This document shows positions 1-6,620 of a stretch of 14,158 nucleotides of DNA, piece after piece. Under the pieces are notes generated by a model that saw only the letters and a list, made by a program, of their open reading frames with translations, was not told where the DNA came from and did no database searches. The stretch is from the NCBI GenBank assembly GCA_934466455.1, contig CAKSLF010000029.1, positions 1 to 14,158 of the forward strand. The letters are read 5' to 3'. Numbering within the stretch: position 1 is the first letter of the stretch; each line of letters starts with the position of its first letter. The position numbers and the translations under genes are program-made. The stretch comes from an uncultured Oscillospiraceae bacterium. GTDB taxonomy: Bacteria > Bacillota > Clostridia > Oscillospirales > Ruminococcaceae.

Positions 1-618
1 TGGCTGAAAGCGGTTAAGGAAGAACTCTCCAAGCCGCAGCCGCCCATGCTGAACGATCTGCTGATGACCTATTACAACAACCGCAATAGAGGCGCATACA
101 GCACAAAGGCCAAGACAGCCAACTTACAGCGGTATGCGGATGCGTTCCGCTTTTTGCAGGCGAAGCAGCTTTTTACTACCGATGATCTGGATACCGCACT
201 CCATTCCATGCAGAACAGCATCAGCATCAGTGCAATGAAAGCGTCTGCCGGGGAAAAGCAATCCCGCATCAAGGAACTGGACGAGCTGCTGCGCATGGCA
301 CAGTATTATGTCGATGGAAAACCGGTTGCGGATAAGCTGGGATGTATCCGTTTTGAAAAATCCATACAGAAATACAAGTCGGAGCATGACGATACGCTGC
401 GGACGCTTGTACGGATACCGCAACGGGTTGGTATAAAAAGGACAATGTTCCCGGAAACTGCACCGAATGTTACGGCGGCGGCTTCTCCGGCTGGGACGAT
501 TGGGGCAACGGCGGAAGCAGCTGGGGCGATTGGGGGAACGGCGGTTCCTCCTCCGGCGGCAGCGACGACGATACTATCCACATCGGATAAATTGCGACGA
601 AAAAAAGCAATGATATAA
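1..618 (+). pseudogene. 3' end of a MobA/MobL-type relaxase gene, out of frame with a foreign tail
   Basis: The reading frame is already open at base 1, so the 5' part lies outside the window. Roughly the first 130 codons (from WLKAVKEELSKPQ, through LQRYADAFRFLQAKQLF and LDELLRMAQYYVDGKPV, to about FEKSIQKYKSEHDD) look to me like the C-terminal helical region of relaxase/mobilization proteins of gut Firmicutes mobile elements; this is recognition from memory, not a search. After about base 400 the frame becomes low-complexity Ala/Thr/Pro, which is not relaxase-like. In another frame (codons at positions divisible by 3, about 402-590) the same DNA reads as a plausible protein end: GWYKKDNVPGNCTECYGGG, then two WG(D/N)-type Gly/Ser/Trp repeats, then SDDDTIHIG and a stop at 588-590. 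The gene therefore looks recombined into the tail of another gene and is probably non-functional. Confidence 0.6.
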
Positions 619-625
619 GACGAAG

Positions 626-660
626 ACAGCCCCGTGCTCGTTTTTTGAGCACGGGGCTGT
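626..660. terminator. Strong hairpin terminator built from a GAGCACGGGGC palindrome
   Basis: A perfect 14-bp stem (626-639 with 647-660) closes a T-rich 7-nt loop just after the stops of both reading frames of the preceding remnant. There is no long T tract after it. The stem contains TTGAGCACGG, the 9-mer core that recurs across the window. Confidence 0.7.
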
Positions 661-685
661 TCCTTGAAAAAAATTCTTTATATAA

Positions 686-720
686 AAGAAGCCACGCAGA
701 TGCGGGGCTTCTTTTTTTTG
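686..720. terminator. Bidirectional terminator-like hairpin beside tRNA-Arg
   Basis: AAGAAGCC (686-693) pairs with GGCTTCTT (706-713). An A/G mismatch and three further pairs extend the stem around the loop. T8 follows on the plus strand; on the minus strand TTTTATA follows, so it can also end the tRNA transcript. Confidence 0.6.
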
Positions 721-723
721 GTA

Positions 724-800
724 TGGCCTCCCCGCCCGGATTCGAACCGGGGGCCTTTCGCTTAGGAGGCGAACGCTCTATCCTGCTGAGCTACGGAGAG
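724..800 (-). tRNA. tRNA-Arg, anticodon CCT
   Basis: On the minus strand the 77 nt fold as a complete cloverleaf. The acceptor stem is CTCTCCG with CGGGGAG (one T-G pair), the D stem GCTC/GAGC, the anticodon stem TTCGC/GCGAA, and the T stem CCCGG/CCGGG around TTCGAAT. A discriminator G and an encoded CCA complete the 3' end (724-726). The anticodon loop CTCCTAA gives anticodon CCT, which reads AGG. The 3' end faces the relaxase remnant, the usual side for an element integrated at a tRNA gene. Confidence 0.95.
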
Positions 801-837
801 AAACAAGCCGTTTTGCAAAAAAACGGCACATTGTATT

Positions 838-1329
838 TTACTCGCTTTCGGCGGTTTTGTCAATATCCAGCGGAACGCCGTTTAGGGCGGCGAAAACAAG
901 GTTTTCGCCCTCGTACCGAAGCTTTAGGGAGAAAAACGGCTCGCCTTTTTCCAAGAGGGAGAGAAAAATCTCGTCGCCCTTCCATTTTGGGATTTTTGAG
1001 AGCCGCTCCTTGCTTATCCATTCGAGAACGCCCTCGTCGCAATCCAAAAGCTCGCCGCAAAAGCCGTCCGCAGTAAAGAGGTGCATATATTCGGTTTCCC
1101 ACCTATCCGAAACAAAGGTGACTATTCCCCGATAGCGGTAGCTTATCAGGGAAAGCCCGGTTTCTTCCCGAACCTCCCGCAAAACGCAGTCCTCCGGGCT
1201 TTCGCCGTCCTCAAATTTTCCGCCGACGCCGACCCATTTATCCCGGTTTGCGTCGTTTTTCTTTTTTATGCGGTGAAGCATAAGGTATTTTCCGTCTTTT
1301 TCGATGTAGCAAAGGGTGGAATTTATCAT
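838..1329 (-). CDS. MutT-type Nudix hydrolase (probable 8-oxo-dGTP diphosphatase)
   Basis: The 163-aa protein carries a complete Nudix box at residues 37-59 (G-x5-E-x7-REVREETGL), whose glutamates bind Mg2+ for pyrophosphohydrolysis of nucleoside diphosphate derivatives. The preceding DKWVGVGGKFEDGE and the later PKWKGDEIF near residue 117 resemble MTH1-like 8-oxo-dGTPases, so a nucleotide-pool sanitising role in the cytoplasm is likely, although Nudix substrates are hard to predict. The ATG at 1327-1329 is preceded by AAAAGGAG with 7-8 nt spacing. Its stop lies only 38 bases from the tRNA gene. lexA, upstream on the same strand, is separated by a hairpin, so the Nudix gene may be partly cotranscribed by readthrough or have its own weak promoter. 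Confidence 0.9.
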   Translation of the reverse strand: MINSTLCYIEKDGKYLMLHRIKKKNDANRDKWVGVGGKFEDGESPEDCVLREVREETGLSLISYRYRGIVTFVSDRWETEYMHLFTADGFCGELLDCDEGVLEWISKERLSKIPKWKGDEIFLSLLEKGEPFFSLKLRYEGENLVFAALNGVPLDIDKTAESE

Positions 1330-1438
1330 TTTGCGGCTCCTTTTTTATACAGCTTGTATGCCGACCTTGGAGGATATACTCTCCGTAAAGAAATACGGCG
1401 GCAAAAGCGGCAAAAAGCATTTTTGCCGTTCGGCAGCA

Positions 1439-1470
1439 AAGCCCCGTGCTCGTTTTTGAGCACGGGGTTT
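1439..1470. terminator. Hairpin terminator after lexA
   Basis: CCCCGTGCTC (1442-1451) pairs perfectly with GAGCACGGGG (1458-1467), with A/T and G-T pairs extending it. It lies 21 bases past the lexA stop. The T run is better on the plus strand than on the minus strand. The right arm again contains TTGAGCACGG. Confidence 0.65.
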
Positions 1471-1490
1471 TGGCTGAGCATGTTTTTTAA

Positions 1491-2072
1491 TCAATCGTAG
1501 CTTCTTACTACGGAGATCACTTTTCCGAGAACATCGACGGAATCAACGATAATCGGTTCATAGGCGTCGTTTTCCGGCTGGAGGCGGAAATGTCCGTTTT
1601 CTTTATAAAAACGCTTTACGGTGGCGGAGTCTTCGACAAGGGCAACGATAATTTCGCCGTTGTGCGCCTCCTGAGTCCGGCGGACGATAACAATATCGTC
1701 GTTGAGTATTCCGCATTTGATCATGGAATCCCCCCGGACACGCAGGGCGAAAAGCCCATCGGTATTTCCGGGATAAGGAACATATTCCTCAACCTCCTCC
1801 TCCGCAAGAATGGGCGAGCCTGCCGCAACTCTCCCAAGGACGGGGACGGTTCCCTCCGGTGCTTCGGAAAAATGGTTTACGGTTATGGCGCGGTTTTGGT
1901 TTTCGCCCATGGTGATGCGGCCCTCTGCCTCAAGCTCCTTTAGGTAGCGGTGGACGGTGGAGGTGGAGCGGATACCAAGCTCCGCACAGATCTCTCTGAC
2001 CGTTGGGGGATAGCCAACCTCGGCGATATGGTCGCTGATATATGCAAAAATCCGGTCTGCCTTGTCGTTCAT
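1491..2072 (-). CDS. lexA: LexA, SOS-response repressor
   Basis: The 193-aa protein has the two LexA domains. The N-terminal winged helix covers residues 1-65, with recognition region YPPTVREICAELGIRSTSTVHRYL. The C-terminal S24 peptidase domain has the self-cleavage bond A84-G85 in VAAGSP, catalytic S116 in RGDSM and K153 in TVKRF. RecA filaments stimulate cleavage, which derepresses DNA-repair genes. I chose the ATG at 2070-2072 (MNDKADRIF). An in-frame ATG at 2118-2120 would add 16 residues (MCYNRKKLSGKG...) but lies between the -35 and -10 boxes, so it cannot be in the mRNA. The ribosome site AAAGGGG is 12 nt from the chosen start, somewhat far. Two LexA boxes at the promoter indicate autoregulation. 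The gene appears monocistronic. Confidence 0.96.
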   Translation of the reverse strand: MNDKADRIFAYISDHIAEVGYPPTVREICAELGIRSTSTVHRYLKELEAEGRITMGENQNRAITVNHFSEAPEGTVPVLGRVAAGSPILAEEEVEEYVPYPGNTDGLFALRVRGDSMIKCGILNDDIVIVRRTQEAHNGEIIVALVEDSATVKRFYKENGHFRLQPENDAYEPIIVDSVDVLGKVISVVRSYD

Positions 2073-2108
2073 AGAAAATGCAGTCCCCTTTCCACTTAAT
2101 TTTTTTCT

Positions 2109-2137
2109 ATTATAGCACATATGTTTTGGTTTGTAAA
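2109..2137 (-). promoter_or_regulatory. lexA promoter
   Basis: On the minus strand TTTACA (2132-2137) and TATAAT (2109-2114) are separated by exactly 17 bp, a near-consensus sigma-A promoter. The leader is about 30 nt before the lexA ATG. Confidence 0.88.
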
Positions 2138-2146
2138 CATATGTTC
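2115..2146 (-). promoter_or_regulatory. Two LexA operators (SOS boxes)
   Basis: Read on the minus strand, GAACATATGTTT (2135-2146) closely matches the Gram-positive SOS box (GAAC-N4-GTTC). AAACATATGTGC (2115-2126) is a weaker copy. They share AACATATGT. Their centres are 20 bp apart, about two helical turns; one covers the -35 box and the other fills the spacer up to the -10 box. Bound LexA should block polymerase, giving autorepression. Confidence 0.85.
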
Positions 2147-2276
2147 TGAAAAAAATTAAAAAAATTTTTTTTCAGGGCAAATTGCGGAAAATTTTTTGCT
2201 TTACATTTCTTTATCATAAAATCAACAGTTTTTTCAAAGGTTGTTCACCTTTCCTTAACAAATAAATTTCCCCGGG

Positions 2277-2395
2277 TGATATAATATAATCGTACTCAAA
2301 AAGTGCCGCAAGCTTTTTGAGTTACCCCTCCTCAAAAACTCAAACTTAATGTTAAGAATGAAAAGCACCGGTTTGACCACCCGGTGCTTTTCTCC
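2277..2395 (+). ncRNA. Candidate small RNA or attenuator with anti-Shine-Dalgarno-like segment
   Basis: An extended -10 (TG-A-TATAAT, 2277-2285) lacks a good -35; TTAACA at 2255-2260 is 19 bp away. After a likely start near 2292 come a 10-bp hairpin (2294-2303 with 2313-2322), the pyrimidine-rich CCCCTCCTC (2325-2333), and a 12-bp GC-rich hairpin (2360-2371 with 2381-2392) that could end the transcript. A second hairpin with a T8 run follows at about 2406-2431. The 3' arm TTTTTGAG of the first hairpin can alternatively pair with CTCAAAAA at 2332-2339, putting the C-rich segment in a loop. No ORF is linked to it. It could also be only terminator debris. Confidence 0.35.
2360..2392. terminator. 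12-bp GC-rich hairpin, probable terminator
   Basis: GAAAAGCACCGG (2360-2371) pairs perfectly with CCGGTGCTTTTC (2381-2392) across a 9-nt loop. The arm GAAAAGCACCG also occurs within each downstream tandem repeat unit. Confidence 0.6.
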
Positions 2396-2405
2396 TGTTC
2401 AAAGA

Positions 2406-3304
2406 AAGCCCGCAAAAGCGGACTTTTTTTTGTTTTTGGGGGAAAGTTCCCCGGCGGGGCGGCGGATTTTTCCCCGGCGGTGCGGCAAGCCGCAAAGCCG
2501 CCGATTGGGCGGCGGGGCTTGCGGGGTGCGGAAGTTCTCCCGCCGTGGCTGCGTGGGGCAAGCCTGCCGCAGAGAAAAGCACCGCAAGGGGTTAAAAAAG
2601 TCCGGCGGAGAAGGCGGAGTATGCTTTGGAACGCCGCCTAAAAAAATATGATTTTTACAATAATCGTTAAGGAGAGCACCGAGGGTAGCCCGCTTTTTTG
2701 TTTCCGGAAGAACTGCGGCGGGGCGGCGGATTTTTCCCCGGCGGGGCGGCAACGGAACGCCGCCGCCGATTGGGCGGCGGGGCTTGCGGGGTGCGGAAGT
2801 CCTCCCGGCGTGGCTGCGTGGGGCAAGCCCGCCGCAGAGAAAAGCACCGCAAGGGGTTAAAAAAGCCCGGCGGAGAAAGCGAGGTACGCTTTGGAACGCC
2901 GACCAAAATATGGTTTTTGCAACAATCGTTAGGGGCGCACCGAGGGTAGCCCGCTTTTTTGTTTTCGGAAGAACTGCGGTGGGGCGGCGGATTTTTCCCC
3001 GGCGGTGCGGCAAGCCGCAAAGCCGCCGATTGGGCGGCGGGGCTTGCGGGGTGCGGAAGTCCTCCCGCCGTGGCTGCGTGGGGCAAGCCCGCCGCAGAGA
3101 AAAGCACCGCAAGGGGTTAAAAAAGCCCGGCGGAGAAAGCGGGGTACGCTTTGGAACGCCGCCTAAAAAAATATGATTTTTACAATAATCGCTAAAGAGA
3201 GCACCGAGTGCAGCCCGCTTTTTGTGCTTTCCGGAAGAGCTGCGGCGGGGCGGCGGATTTTTCCCCGGCGGTGCGGCAAGCCGCAAAGCCGCCGATTGGG
3301 CGGC
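2406..3304. repeat. Tandem array, about 3.4 copies of a ~262-bp GC-rich unit
   Basis: Units begin at about 2406, 2686, 2947 and 3211, each with a variant of AGCCCGC; the last is truncated at about 3304. Steps are 280, 261 and 264 bp. Each full unit contains GGCGGATTTTTCCCCGGCGG, a nested palindrome (GCAAGCC...GCCGCC-GATTG-GGCGGC...GGCTTGC in copies 1 and 3), GAGAAAAGCACCGCAAGGGG, then an AT-rich joint with ACAATAATCG or a near variant. Copy 2 has a different left arm to the palindrome. Long frames across the array encode Arg/Pro/Ala-rich text and change phase between units, so I treat it as non-coding. Confidence 0.9.
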
Positions 3305-3374
3305 TGCGCTTTTTTTCGGCGGGCGCACAGCGGAGCGGCTTCTGCGTGGGGATTGCTGCGGGTTTTGCGCAAGC

Positions 3375-3404
3375 AAAAAAATCAGCCGAAAGGCTGATTT
3401 TTTT
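3375..3404. terminator. Bidirectional terminator after the MATE gene
   Basis: A perfect 13-bp stem closes a GAAA tetraloop: A7-TCAGCC (3375-3387) with GGCTGA-T7 (3392-3404). It has T runs on both strands and lies 42 bases past the MATE stop codon. Confidence 0.9.
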
Positions 3405-3446
3405 CTTCGTCGTATATTTTTTTATAATGCCGCAAAAGGCTTTGGG

Positions 3447-4799
3447 TTATACTCCCCTGTCGAAGGTATGAACCCAGTCCGCCTTTAGATAATATATCAA
3501 AAAGACAACGCAGCTTGCGCACCAGGTTATCGGGTACGCCCAAAAAATCGTTTCGATTACCGGGAAATATTTGACCGCAAAGGTTATATAGGTAACACGG
3601 AGAATGCACCAGCAGCCAAGCATTGTGAACATGGGCATTCTTGCCCTTCCCGCACCGCGCATAACGGCGGAAACGCCATGGGCAAAGGCAAGCGCAAAGA
3701 AGAAAAAGCACTCCGTCCTCATTTGGGAAACGCCTATTGCAACAACGGCGGGGTCATCGTTAAAAACCTTTATGACCTCCGGGCAGATAAAGTAGAGCAC
3801 TACGCCGAAAAGCTCCGCAAGAATCGTTGCGCAGGCGATTCCGAAGCGTGCGCCCCGCTTTGCCCGCTCGTGCTCGCCTGCGCCGAGGTTTTGTCCGATA
3901 AAGGTCGTTATTGCCGCAGCAAATGCGGTTATCGGCAAAAAGACAAAGCCCTCGACCTTTGCGTAGGAGCCGCAGCCCGCCATTGCGTTTGAACCAAAAG
4001 CGTTTATGTTGCTTTGCACAACAACATTGGCGATCGAGATTATGGAGTTTTGTATTCCGGAGGGTATTCCCTGCCCGGCAATTTGGCGGAGCATAGGAAG
4101 GTCAAAGCGTATTCTTCGGAAAACGACCTTTTCCGGACCCGTTGCACGAAGAAGCTTTGTAAAGCACATAACCGCACTTACCGCCTGGCTTATTACGGTG
4201 GCGATCGCTGCGCCGGCAACGCCCATTTTAAGCGGTCCGACAAAGATAAGGTCAAAAATCACATTTATTACCGAGGAAAAAATAAGGTAATAAAGCGGGG
4301 TTTTGCTGTCGCCAACCGCACGGAGAATACCCATGCAGGTATTATACATAAGGGAGAAGAAGCTTCCGAGAAAATAGAGGCGGAAATATACCGTTGAAAG
4401 AGGAAGAACATCCTCCGGCGTGTTCATAAGAATAAGCATCTGGGGGGCAAGAAATACGCCGAGAAGCATCATCAAAATGCCGCAGGCTGCGCCGAAAGCC
4501 ACATTTGTGTGTATGGCGGATTCCATGGCGGAATAATCCTTTGCGCCGAAATATCGGCTTATTACAACGCCTGCGCCGAGAGAAAGCCCCATAAAAAAGC
4601 CGGTCATCATAAAGATAAGGTTGCCGCTGCTTGCAACGGCGGCAAGGGCGTCTTTTCCGACAAAGTTGCCGACGATTATGCTGTCGGCGGTATTATAAAG
4701 CTGTTGGAAAAGCTGACCGAGAAAAACCGGCACGGCAAAGGCAACCATATTGCGCCAAATCGAGCCGGTTGTCATATCGAGATTTTTACTTATCTTCAA
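3447..4799 (-). CDS. MATE-family multidrug/Na+ antiporter
   Basis: This is a very hydrophobic protein of about 450 aa, the usual MATE size, with about 12 predicted membrane helices in two homologous MatE halves. Diagnostic segments include PVFLGQLFQQLYNTADSIIVG in the first helix, SLGAGVVISRYFGAKD, GILRAVGDSKTPLYYLI, and in the second half IPSGIQNSIISIANVVVQ and AFAAAITTFIGQNLGAGEHE. MATE proteins export cationic drugs or metabolites in exchange for Na+ or H+; the substrate cannot be told from sequence. I chose the TTG at 4797-4799 (KISKNLDMTTGSIW), because GAAAGGGA lies 9-10 nt upstream; an ATG at 4833-4835 would overlap that ribosome site. The gene is alone, with its own promoter (4871-4899) and terminator (3375-3404). 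Confidence 0.93.
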   Translation of the reverse strand: MKISKNLDMTTGSIWRNMVAFAVPVFLGQLFQQLYNTADSIIVGNFVGKDALAAVASSGNLIFMMTGFFMGLSLGAGVVISRYFGAKDYSAMESAIHTNVAFGAACGILMMLLGVFLAPQMLILMNTPEDVLPLSTVYFRLYFLGSFFSLMYNTCMGILRAVGDSKTPLYYLIFSSVINVIFDLIFVGPLKMGVAGAAIATVISQAVSAVMCFTKLLRATGPEKVVFRRIRFDLPMLRQIAGQGIPSGIQNSIISIANVVVQSNINAFGSNAMAGCGSYAKVEGFVFLPITAFAAAITTFIGQNLGAGEHERAKRGARFGIACATILAELFGVVLYFICPEVIKVFNDDPAVVAIGVSQMRTECFFFFALAFAHGVSAVMRGAGRARMPMFTMLGCWCILRVTYITFAVKYFPVIETIFWAYPITWCASCVVFLIYYLKADWVHTFDRGV

Positions 4800-4870
4800 A
4801 CGGTCACATCCCTTTCTTTTTTTATATTTATACATAGATAATTACAGCCCAAATTTTGTGCGTAAACTTC

Positions 4871-4899
4871 ATTATACCCCTGTTCGCAGAAAAGGTCAA
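4871..4899 (-). promoter_or_regulatory. Promoter of the MATE gene
   Basis: On the minus strand TTGACC (4894-4899), a 17-bp spacer and a perfect TATAAT (4871-4876). The leader is about 65 nt to the TTG start. Confidence 0.85.
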
Positions 4900-4957
4900 G
4901 CAATAAAGCGGAAAACTCCGCCCGTTTTTACGAAAAAAAGCCGTTTTTTTGCCGAGG

Positions 4958-5040
4958 GCACGCAAGGGCGTTTTTTGCACGGATTTTATATTGCGGGAAT
5001 AAAAATACATTTTTGAGCACGCAAAAAACGCCCTGCGTGC
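4958..5040. repeat. Long inverted repeat between MATE and dipeptidase genes
   Basis: The 21-nt arm 4958-4978 (GCACGCAAGGGCG-T6-GC) is the complement of the 20-nt arm 5021-5040 except for one bulged base. The 42-nt AT-rich loop ends in TTTTGAGCAC. It could be a long hairpin terminator or a small palindromic insertion. Confidence 0.7.
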
Positions 5041-5044
5041 GAAC

Positions 5045-5077
5045 AAAAAAATGAGCACGGCTTCGTGCTCATTTTTT
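5045..5077. terminator. Bidirectional terminator after the dipeptidase gene
   Basis: A6-TGAGCACG (5046-5059) pairs with CGTGCTCA-T6 (5064-5077) around GCTT: 14 bp, A/T runs on both sides, 15 bases past the stop codon. The arm contains ATGAGCACG. Confidence 0.9.
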
Positions 5078-5091
5078 GTTTCTTTTGAATA

Positions 5092-6474
5092 TCAAAGCTC
5101 CGCTTCCTGAAGTCTTATCAGGGCGGCGATATAGATTTCCAACGCCTCAAGCAGCCAATCAACGCAGGCTGCCTCGTCAACGCCGTGAATGGAGCCGGCA
5201 AAATCCGGCATCGGGCGTTCCGGGTGCTCCGGACCGAAGGAGGCTGCATTCGGAAAATGCCTTGCATATGTGCCGCCGCCCATGGTAAAGGGCTTTGACT
5301 GCTCGCCGGTTATCTCGTTATAGGTGTTAAGGCATATCTGTATCTCCGGGCTGTTCGGGTCAACATAAAAAGGAACGACATCCTCTTTCATAATAACCTC
5401 GGCTGCGCCCTCCGCCGCAGCCTCAAGGGCTTTAACAAGCTGTTTTCCGCTTGTGCTTGTGGGATAGCGGGAATCCACGCTTTGCCAAATTCTGCCGTCC
5501 TTTATGCGTATCATTCCGCCTATTATGGTAAGGGGGCTGAACCGTCCGTCGGAGGTGGCTGCGCCTACTCCCTCGCCGTATGGGGAGGAATGGAGCTTTT
5601 TGAGCACGGAGAAATATTCCGCCTCCTCTTTTGAGCACAGGTTGTTTTCAAGAATAAAGTTTATGAGCACGCCTATGGCGTTTACCGTGCCCTCCGGAAG
5701 GGAGGCGTGACCGCTTTTTCCCGTTGCGGTAAGAACAAGGCAGCCGTTTTCCATAGAAACGGTTACATCCTTTGTGCTTTCGGGGGCTTTGTCATAGCAT
5801 TTGAGCACGGCGGAGGCTTTGTCCGGAATTGCGTTTACCGCAAAGCCGCCGTTTATGTCAACAACGGTGCTGAGCGGGCATTTTGAAACAAGCTCGCCCT
5901 GAAAAATCCCCTTTTCTCCGTTGCAGATAGGAAAATCTGCGTCCGGGCTGAAGCAAAAAGCCGGTGCGGGGTAATTTTCGAGGTAATATTCCACATCGTG
6001 CATATGGGTTTCCTCATTTGCGCCGAGAAGCGCACGCACTCCGTAGCGCAGCGGGATTTTTTTATCCTTTAGGTATTTAAGAGCATAGAGGCAGATTATT
6101 GAGGGACCCTTATCGTCAAGAACGCCCCTTCCGATTATCCAACCGTCCCGCTCCCGCATGGTAAAGGGGTCTGCGCTCCAGCCGTCGCCGGCGGGAACAA
6201 CATCAACATGGGTTATTGTTGCGATATATTTTTCGCTTTCGCCGAAAAGCTCGGCGCAGCCGATTTTGTTTTCAAAATTCCGGGTTGAAAGCCCAAGCTC
6301 CTCCGCAATGGAAAGGGCAAGGTCGAGGGCTTTTTTCGGCTCTCTGCCAAAGGGGGCGTCCGGCTCCGGCTTTCCCTCAACGCTTGGCACGGAAACGATT
6401 CTTGCAATATCCCGCAAAATTTCGGGGCGGCTTTTTGCCGCATAGCTCTTTATATCGTCAAGGTCGATTTTCAT
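5092..6474 (-). CDS. Sapep/PepV-type M20 metallodipeptidase
   Basis: The 460-aa protein fits the PepV/Sapep branch of the M20 metallopeptidases, which cleave dipeptides with an unblocked N-terminus using two bound divalent ions (Mn2+ or Zn2+). All expected ligands can be seen: H89 and D91 in THVDVVPAGDGW, bridging D120 in GVLDDKGP, the E154-E155 pair in GANEETHMHD, D178 in SPDADFPICNGEKG, and H430 in SIHGVDEA. The lid-domain sequence SGHASLPEG and the C-terminal GGGTYARHFPNAASFGPEHP are also family-typical. There is no signal peptide; it is a cytoplasmic peptide-catabolism enzyme. AAGGAG lies 9-10 nt before the ATG. The gene is monocistronic with its own promoter. Four V-L or C-S codon pairs are written GTGCTC, each making a GAGCAC motif on the plus strand. 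Confidence 0.95.
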   Translation of the reverse strand: MKIDLDDIKSYAAKSRPEILRDIARIVSVPSVEGKPEPDAPFGREPKKALDLALSIAEELGLSTRNFENKIGCAELFGESEKYIATITHVDVVPAGDGWSADPFTMRERDGWIIGRGVLDDKGPSIICLYALKYLKDKKIPLRYGVRALLGANEETHMHDVEYYLENYPAPAFCFSPDADFPICNGEKGIFQGELVSKCPLSTVVDINGGFAVNAIPDKASAVLKCYDKAPESTKDVTVSMENGCLVLTATGKSGHASLPEGTVNAIGVLINFILENNLCSKEEAEYFSVLKKLHSSPYGEGVGAATSDGRFSPLTIIGGMIRIKDGRIWQSVDSRYPTSTSGKQLVKALEAAAEGAAEVIMKEDVVPFYVDPNSPEIQICLNTYNEITGEQSKPFTMGGGTYARHFPNAASFGPEHPERPMPDFAGSIHGVDEAACVDWLLEALEIYIAALIRLQEAEL

Positions 6475-6517
6475 TTTTTGTACATCTCCTTTTCGTAAAA
6501 AAAAATCGTATGGATAA

Positions 6518-6545
6518 AGTATACCCGCAAAAAAACTTCGGTCAA
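6518..6545 (-). promoter_or_regulatory. Promoter of the dipeptidase gene
   Basis: On the minus strand TTGACC (6540-6545), a 16-bp spacer and TATACT (6518-6523), about 45 bases before the ATG. Confidence 0.75.
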
Positions 6546-6573
6546 GGGTTTTTGCAAAAAAATTTGCGGAGAA

Positions 6574-6607
6574 AAAAGGCTGCGCCCCGCAGAAAAGCGG
6601 AACGCAG
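6574..6607 (-). terminator. Terminator after the DtxR-family gene
   Basis: On the minus strand CTGCGTTCCGC (6597-6607) pairs with GCGGGGCGCAG (6580-6590), an 11-bp stem including two T-G pairs, followed by CC and a T6 run. It lies 14 bases past the stop codon. Confidence 0.8.
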
Positions 6608-6620
6608 TTTTTTTGCGGAA

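Noticed and set aside
645..1076. 143-codon plus-strand frame
   Set aside because: It runs through a terminator, the tRNA gene and the antisense of the Nudix gene.
1349..1457. Plus-strand 33-codon frame MPTLEDILSVKKYGGKSG...
   Set aside because: It has no ribosome site, ends inside the terminator hairpin, and I recognise no family; perhaps a remnant, not supportable as a gene.
2072..2120. Upstream ATG extending LexA by 16 residues
   Set aside because: It lies within the operator, between the -35 and -10 boxes, so it should not be transcribed.
2406..3304. CRISPR-like array
   Set aside because: Units are ~262 bp and nearly identical throughout, with no short repeat/unique spacer alternation and no cas genes.
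2399..3376. A 325-codon minus-strand frame through the tandem repeats
   Set aside because: Composition is Arg/Pro/Ala/Leu-rich with no domain pattern, equivalent repeat units are read in different phases, and no ribosome site is seen. It is open because of GC-rich repeats.
4800..4870. Riboswitch before the MATE gene
   Set aside because: Some MATE genes are riboswitch-controlled, but the leader is only about 65 nt, AT-rich, and shows no structured aptamer by eye.
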